From positions 1 to 10,209 of the forward strand of contig JAUVQW010000035.1 of assembly GCA_030597945.1 (NCBI GenBank): DNA of 10,209 bases. Direction: 5' to 3'. Every line of letters starts with the position of its first letter. The stretch's first letter is position 1. The position numbers and the translations under genes are program-made. Below the pieces are notes generated by a model. That model was given only the letters and a program-made list of their open reading frames with translations, searched no databases and was not told the DNA's origin. Positions 7,188 to 10,209 of the stretch are shown one piece after another. The stretch comes from Actinomycetes bacterium (lineage in GTDB: Bacteria; Actinomycetota; Aquicultoria; CAJVYJ01).

Positions 7188-8137
7188 TGGACGCCGGCCT
7201 TCAGGAACTTATCAGTAACGACACTATCCGATTGTTCGCACCTATTTTTACGGTCTTGATCTTGATCGTCATCGGCTACCTTTCCAAGGCAGTCGATATT
7301 TTAAGATCTGAAGACGCCAGTATCCTAAACAAGATGATCGTCTACTTCTTTTTGCCTGCTTTCATATTTCGGGCGGTAAAAGGGGCTGATCTCTCAATTA
7401 GCATCTTTAATCTAGCCTTACTGGCTTTTATTGTAACTTTGCTTTCCTTATTCATTGCCTATCTGGTCGGTAAGGCGATAAATTTTGAAAAAGGAATCTT
7501 CGGAGTATTTCTTCTTGCGGCCACTGTCGGTAATACAGGTTATCTCGGATTTCCTCTTACCCAACAATTATTTGGATCGGAAAATGTTGTAAAGGCGGTC
7601 TTTTATGATATTTTCGGAACGGTTCTATTTATATTTACGATCGGATTATATATCTCGGAGACTTACGGTGAAAGCGAGATCAAAAGAAGCAAGCTAAAGG
7701 AGATAATCAGTTTTCCGCCGCTGATCGCGATAGTGATCGGTCTTCTTTTTCAAAATATCCGTTTTCCCGAACTTATAAGAGTAATGATCTCGTTTCTAGC
7801 GGCACCGACTATCCCGCTTATTATGTTTTCTATCGGCTTGTCTTTAAAGGTCAGTATAAAAACAAAGTATATCAGGCCCCTTATCGGTGTAATAATAATA
7901 AAAATGATCGCAGCCCCGGCGATCGCGATCTTTTTAGGAAGGATGTTTATATCTGATCCAACAGGATTTCGGATACTGGTACTTGAGGCTTCCATGCCGA
8001 TTGCGATGCTAACATTGATCCTGGCCATACAATATAAATTAAAAGAAGAGTTTATCTCTACGGCTATCTTTTTGACTACATTAATAAGTCTGATCACGAT
8101 TCCGTTTTGGCAGGAGATCTCCAAGATGGTGTTTTAA
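7187..8137 (+). CDS. AEC-family (auxin efflux carrier-like) membrane transporter
   Basis: A 316-residue inner-membrane protein with about ten hydrophobic segments, roughly at 15-36, 47-64, 72-97, 104-125, 138-156, 174-190, 197-220, 229-251, 262-282 and 289-308. The family signature GNTGYLGFPLTQQLFG falls at 115-130 and LVLEASMPIAM around 264-274, as expected for AEC permeases. The pore-forming halves are separated by a charged loop (about 157-173). Family members move organic anions such as malate or malonate, and substrate cannot be predicted. The start codon shares a base with the mtnA stop, so it is probably co-translated with mtnA. It may export or import an intermediate or end product of the salvage block, but that is only contextual inference. 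Confidence 0.88.
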   Translation: MDAGLQELISNDTIRLFAPIFTVLILIVIGYLSKAVDILRSEDASILNKMIVYFFLPAFIFRAVKGADLSISIFNLALLAFIVTLLSLFIAYLVGKAINFEKGIFGVFLLAATVGNTGYLGFPLTQQLFGSENVVKAVFYDIFGTVLFIFTIGLYISETYGESEIKRSKLKEIISFPPLIAIVIGLLFQNIRFPELIRVMISFLAAPTIPLIMFSIGLSLKVSIKTKYIRPLIGVIIIKMIAAPAIAIFLGRMFISDPTGFRILVLEASMPIAMLTLILAIQYKLKEEFISTAIFLTTLISLITIPFWQEISKMVF

Positions 8138-8147
8138 GGAAGATGTA

Positions 8148-8847
8148 TTGTTAAAAATAAGTAAGTTTTTCGAGGCTTTTTTAGAGTTGGTCTACCCGAG
8201 ACTTTGTGCCGGCTGCAAGGGTGCGTCCACCGCACCGATTTGTAAGGAATGTCTTTCGAAAATAGAGATGGTGGATGAGACGTCATGTCGATACTGCGGA
8301 AGACCGACAGAATATGAAGTTGAGGAATGCCGTGATTGCCGTGGTAAAAAGTTATATTTTGACAAGGCAAGAGCGCTCTTTGTGTTCGAAGGCGTCGGGA
8401 AAGATGTCATTCACTCGTTTAAGTATGATCGCGAGACCAGGTTAGCTCCGATAATCGCCGAGCAGATCATTGATAGAAATTGGTACATCGATCTTGATCT
8501 GGTGACCTTTGTACCACTTTTTAATAGAAAAAAGATCGAAAAGAGGTTATGATCAAGCTGAGTTGATTGCTAAAGAGATCGGCAGGCAAAGCGGTACTCA
8601 AACTGCAAGACTCCTTAAAAGAGATCGAAATACAAAAGAACAAAATAAGTTGGATCTCTTGGAGCGAAGAAAAAACGTTGATGGTGCTTTTTCAAGCACA
8701 GATCGTTACTCTGTTTTGGGTAAGAGCATATTACTAGTGGACGACGTTTATACCACCGGACGTACGATCAGTGAATGTGCAAAGATATTAAAAGCCGAAG
8801 GGGCCAGAAAAGTATATGTCGCCGTGGCGGCCAAAACGATTATTTAA
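8148..8847 (+). pseudogene. comF: ComF family protein, interrupted by a frameshift
   Basis: Two adjoining frames together form one ComF/GntX-type protein (double zinc ribbon plus phosphoribosyltransferase domain), linked to DNA uptake or recombination in other bacteria. Frame 1 (TTG 8148, AAGGA 7 nt upstream, to stop 8552) carries paired cysteines C20/C23/C32/C35 and C47/C50/C61/C64 and then FKYDRETRLAP and LVTFVPL. Frame 2 (to stop 8847) continues with KRGYDQAELIA and the PRPP-binding loop ILLVDDVYTTGRT (8728-8766). Family proteins read VPL-eight residues-RGYNQ-like here. Exactly 25 nt, not 24, separate VPL from GGT at 8545. Removing one A from the A6 run at 8528-8533 restores VPLFNRKRSKRGYDQAE. 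The cause may be a sequencing or assembly indel, a true null mutation, or transcriptional slippage. The second half shows no decay. It lies 10 nt after the transporter gene. Confidence 0.85.
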
Positions 8848-8879
8848 AAAAATCGCTCCAACACTGTACCAAGAGATAG

Positions 8880-8907
8880 TATATTTTATCTTTCAGAGCA
8901 CCGATAA
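8880..8907 (+). promoter_or_regulatory. Candidate sigma-28 (FliA/SigD) promoter upstream of flgM-like gene
   Basis: ACCGATAA at 8900-8907 matches the flagellar sigma -10 consensus GCCGATAA at 7 of 8 positions. TATATTTT at 8880-8887, 12 nt upstream, matches the -35 consensus TAAAGTTT at 6 of 8. The usual spacer is 11 nt in enterics and similar in SigD promoters. A start near 8914 would give a ~27-nt leader before the FlgM-like ATG. flgM is a classical target of this sigma factor, so the position supports the call. Confidence 0.42.
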
Positions 8908-8940
8908 ATCGTACATAGAGCTTAATCAACGGAGTTAAAT

Positions 8941-9114
8941 ATGAAGGAAGCAAGAGTCGCGAACCTGATAGAAACAGAGATGATAGATCTTAAAAGTAAG
9001 CACGAGATCGAACTTCTTAGGGCATTAGTAAGTTCTGGTAAATACCGTGTAAACAGTAACAATGTCGCTTTAGAATTTTTGAAAGAACATTGGCTCTACT
9101 TGATTGCCCTTTAA
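8941..9114 (+). CDS. Short FlgM-like anti-sigma-28 factor
   Basis: A 57-residue protein starting at ATG with CGGAG upstream. The sequence runs from ARVANLIETEMIDLKSKHE to IELLRALVSSGKYRVNSNN and VALEFLKEHW. The pattern leucine-rich helix, SGKYRVNS, then VA-x-x-xL resembles the sigma-binding C-terminal half of FlgM (family form: K-x-x-I-x-x-G-x-Y-x-V-x-x-x-x-IA-x-x-L). FlgM normally has ~85-100 residues with a disordered N-terminal half, which is missing here. It has no membrane segment. Its place between comF and hpf matches Firmicutes, where flgM sits between comF and hpf/secA, and a sigma-28-like promoter lies just upstream. It probably holds the flagellar sigma factor inactive until hook completion. 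A chance small ORF or an unrelated regulator is the alternative. Confidence 0.6.
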   Translation: MKEARVANLIETEMIDLKSKHEIELLRALVSSGKYRVNSNNVALEFLKEHWLYLIAL

Positions 9115-9184
9115 AACTTTAATCCCCTCATAACTTTGTCAATCGCTTAATAACTGTGAAAATTGGGTAAATACATCTAGAGTT

Positions 9185-9211
9185 TTGCAATTAGATTTTG
9201 GGTATGATAAT
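9185..9211 (+). promoter_or_regulatory. Weak candidate promoter for hpf
   Basis: Within the 212-nt gap 9115-9326, TATGATAAT (9203-9211) is the best -10-like sequence. TTGCAA (9185-9190) is 15 nt before GATAAT, a short spacer. Two better -35-like hexamers, TTGACT (9252-9257) and TTGACA (9280-9285), have no acceptable -10 at the right distance. Nothing else recognisable lies in the gap, and no terminator follows the FlgM-like gene. Confidence 0.25.
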
Positions 9212-9326
9212 TTAGCGAGTAGTGAATATGTGTAGTAGTAATCACAGCTAATTGACTTAAAATGGAATTCGGTAATGCTTTGACAATCTATATTTTCATT
9301 TAGGAAAGAAGCTATGAGGAGGGACC

Positions 9327-9860
9327 ATGGAGATAAAGATTCGAGGACAGAATTTAGAGCTAACGGATAAAATAAAAAGTCACTCTAAAGAGAGGATGAA
9401 TAAACTTACGAAGTTCTTCGATCATATCATCGAAGCGGAGATAGAGTTGATAGCCGAAAAGAACCCAAGTATATCGGATAGCCAAACCGCAGAAGTAACG
9501 CTATTTACCAAAGGACATGTTTTGCGAGCAAAAGAGTCTTCATCCGATATCTTTGCTTCAATAGACCTCGTTGGTTCTAAACTTGAAAGGCAGCTTAAAA
9601 AGTACAAGGAGAAAATGTACAAATCATCACAAAGGAGATCACCGGTAAAAGAAGAGAGTGGGACACCGGATCAGATCGAAAAGAATAGGATAGTAAAGGT
9701 AAAGCAAGTCGTAATGAAACCCATGACACCGGAAGAAGCGACCATGCAACTCGATCTGTTGGGTCACGAGTTTTTTGTTTTTACCAACTCAGACACTGAA
9801 GAGGTAAATGTCGTATACAGAAGAAAAGATGATGATTATGGCTTAATAATATCTGGCTAG
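9327..9860 (+). CDS. hpf: Ribosome hibernation promoting factor, long form
   Basis: A 177-residue long-form HPF that binds the decoding centre of the 30S subunit and dimerises ribosomes into 100S particles during starvation. The N-terminal S30AE/RaiA-like domain (1-~100) begins MEIKIRGQNLELTDKIKSH and includes LTKFFDHIIEAEIEL, VLRAKESSSDIFASIDLV and KLERQLKKYKEK. A charged linker follows (about 100-118). The C-terminal dimerisation domain (about 120-177) has IVKVKQVVMKPMTPEEATMQLDLLGHEFFVFTN and ends with EVNVVYRRKDDDYGLI. Start ATG 9327 has an excellent GAGGAGGG just upstream. A strong terminator follows the gene, so it ends a transcription unit. In M. tuberculosis the gene next after hpf is secA; here a different transcription unit follows. 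Confidence 0.95.
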   Translation: MEIKIRGQNLELTDKIKSHSKERMNKLTKFFDHIIEAEIELIAEKNPSISDSQTAEVTLFTKGHVLRAKESSSDIFASIDLVGSKLERQLKKYKEKMYKSSQRRSPVKEESGTPDQIEKNRIVKVKQVVMKPMTPEEATMQLDLLGHEFFVFTNSDTEEVNVVYRRKDDDYGLIISG

Positions 9861-9887
9861 AGCATTAAATGTCACGATTATTAAATG

Positions 9888-9920
9888 ATCCTCACCTTAC
9901 AAAAGGTGGGGATTTTTTTT
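9888..9920 (+). terminator. Rho-independent terminator after hpf
   Basis: ATCCTCACCTT (9888-9898) pairs with AAGGTGGGGAT (9903-9913) with a single T-G wobble, an ACAA loop and a following run of eight T (9913-9920). It sits 28 nt after the hpf stop. It is the clearest terminator in the window. Confidence 0.92.
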
Positions 9921-9937
9921 ATAAAAATTTTTTTTTA

Positions 9938-9966
9938 TTGACAAGCCCTTGTAAGTTAACTAAGTT
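9938..9966 (+). promoter_or_regulatory. Promoter of the last transcription unit
   Basis: A consensus -35 TTGACA (9938-9943) is followed after 17 nt by a weak -10 TAAGTT (9961-9966). It lies just downstream of the hpf terminator and 38 nt before the GTG of the last gene. A perfect -35 with a poor -10 is common in promoters that need an activator or carry an operator; a repeated motif overlaps the -10. Confidence 0.55.
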
Positions 9967-9969
9967 AAG
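9952..9969 (+). repeat. Tandem 9-nt repeat at the promoter, possible operator
   Basis: TAAGTTAAC and TAAGTTAAG lie head to tail (9952-9960 and 9961-9969), covering the spacer and the -10 box. Direct repeats at about one helical turn are typical of cooperative regulator binding. The segment also contains the partly palindromic TTAACTAAGTTAA. The regulator is unknown. Confidence 0.4.
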
Positions 9970-9977
9970 TCTAGTCG

Positions 9978-10012
9978 TTGGCAAGACCAAAGAGGTCTGA
10001 TTTGTGAGCCAA
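9978..10012 (+). promoter_or_regulatory. Hairpin covering the ribosome-binding site and start codon of the last gene
   Basis: AGACC (9984-9988) pairs with GGTCT (9994-9998) around an AAAGA loop, burying half of the Shine-Dalgarno AGAGGT (9991-9996). An outer helix TTGGC (9978-9982) with GCCAA (10008-10012) encloses the GTG start. The structure could reduce or regulate translation. Confidence 0.4.
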
Positions 10013-10209
10013 GTAGAATTAGATAGCGATACTATCGAAAAAGAGCTTTGTCTGATCGCGGACATTGAAGCGGCTAGGATCGTATTTAACGGATCTAATA
10101 CGGTCGAAGAGCTTCATATCTTAGCCCTCCCAAACAAAGGCCCAAAACAGATATTAAGAGATGTCGAATCCGCTTTGATGGCTCGTTTTGGTCTCGATGT
10201 CGATCATAG
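10004..10209 (+). CDS. Conserved protein of unknown function, N-terminal part (3' end outside window)
   Basis: A frame open from GTG 10004 to the end of the window, 68 codons visible. An in-frame TGA at 9998-10000 makes this GTG the first possible start, and AGAGGT lies 7 nt upstream. The peptide begins MSQVELDSDT, then EKELCLIADIEAARIVFNG and TVEELHILALPNKGPKQI, and ends with LRDVESALMARFGLDVDH. It is soluble with alternating helix/strand character. The EELHILA, PKQIxRDVESxLMA and FGxDVDH pieces look like a conserved domain I have seen in actinobacterial and clostridial proteins of unknown function, but I cannot name it. It has its own promoter after the hpf terminator, so it is probably regulated separately from the upstream genes. 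Confidence 0.75.
   Translation, partial: MSQVELDSDTIEKELCLIADIEAARIVFNGSNTVEELHILALPNKGPKQILRDVESALMARFGLDVDH

Noticed and set aside
8528..8560. Programmed -1 frameshifting in comF at A-AAA-AAG
   Set aside because: A -1 shift leads to a stop within a few codons, whereas the second half of ComF is in the +1 frame, so dnaX-like -1 frameshifting cannot make the full protein.
9178..9210. Second sigma-28 promoter before hpf (TAGAGTTT ... TATGATAA)
   Set aside because: The spacer would be 17 nt rather than about 11, and the -10 lacks the GCC part of the consensus.
9280..9308. Promoter with TTGACA close to hpf
   Set aside because: No acceptable -10 is found 16-18 nt downstream; the region there is GGAAAG-like.
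1..10209. CRISPR arrays, tRNA or rRNA genes, transposases
   Set aside because: No regularly spaced repeats, cloverleaf-like segments, rRNA stretches or transposase motifs were seen on either strand.

Overview
The window is a densely packed, single-strand (+) stretch of a bacterial chromosome with moderate to low G+C, frequent TTG/GTG starts and many short gaps or overlaps. Gene content and order point to a deep-branching, low-GC member of the Actinomycetota. The run phosphohexomutase - bifunctional phosphoglucose/phosphomannose isomerase - S-adenosylhomocysteinase - ComF - HPF follows the actinobacterial order known from Mycobacterium tuberculosis (manB/manA ... sahH ... comF-like, hpf-like, secA). 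A FlgM-like gene between comF and hpf also recalls the Firmicutes comF-flgM-...-hpf-secA layout and suggests a flagellated ancestor or host. The taxonomic placement is inference.

Layout. 1-1651: the 3' end of a phosphoglucomutase/phosphomannomutase gene overlapping a phosphoglucose/phosphomannose isomerase gene (hexose-phosphate and nucleotide-sugar supply). 1683-3806: purine nucleoside phosphorylase and a short, archaeal/Thermotoga-type S-adenosylhomocysteinase. 3807-4052: an unexplained 246-nt gap. 4053-8137: a zinc-dependent sorbitol/threonine-type dehydrogenase, an LsrF-like class I aldolase/thiolase, a repeat-derived spacer with a long imperfect hairpin, methylthioribose-1-phosphate isomerase (mtnA) and an AEC-family membrane transporter. 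8148-8847: comF, split by a +1 frameshift in an A6 run. 8880-9114: a possible sigma-28 promoter and a short FlgM-like anti-sigma gene. 9327-9920: long-form hibernation promoting factor with a strong terminator. 9938-10209: a new transcription unit with a repeated motif at its promoter, a structured ribosome-binding site and the 5' part of a gene of unknown function.

How the genes may work together. PNP, AhcY, MtnA, the LsrF-like enzyme and the dehydrogenase make a coherent set for recycling the nucleoside by-products of S-adenosylmethionine (S-adenosylhomocysteine, methylthioadenosine, 5'-deoxyadenosine). The classical methionine-salvage enzymes MtnK, MtnB, MtnC and MtnD are absent from this window. 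The most interesting idea concerns LsrF chemistry. The known LsrF substrate, 3-hydroxy-5-phosphonooxypentane-2,4-dione, is exactly 5-deoxyribulose-1-phosphate oxidised at C4. A secondary-alcohol dehydrogenase next to an LsrF-like enzyme and MtnA could therefore turn 5-deoxyribose-1-phosphate into dihydroxyacetone phosphate plus acetyl-CoA. The simpler alternative is a retro-aldol 'DHAP shunt' giving an aldehyde that the dehydrogenase reduces.
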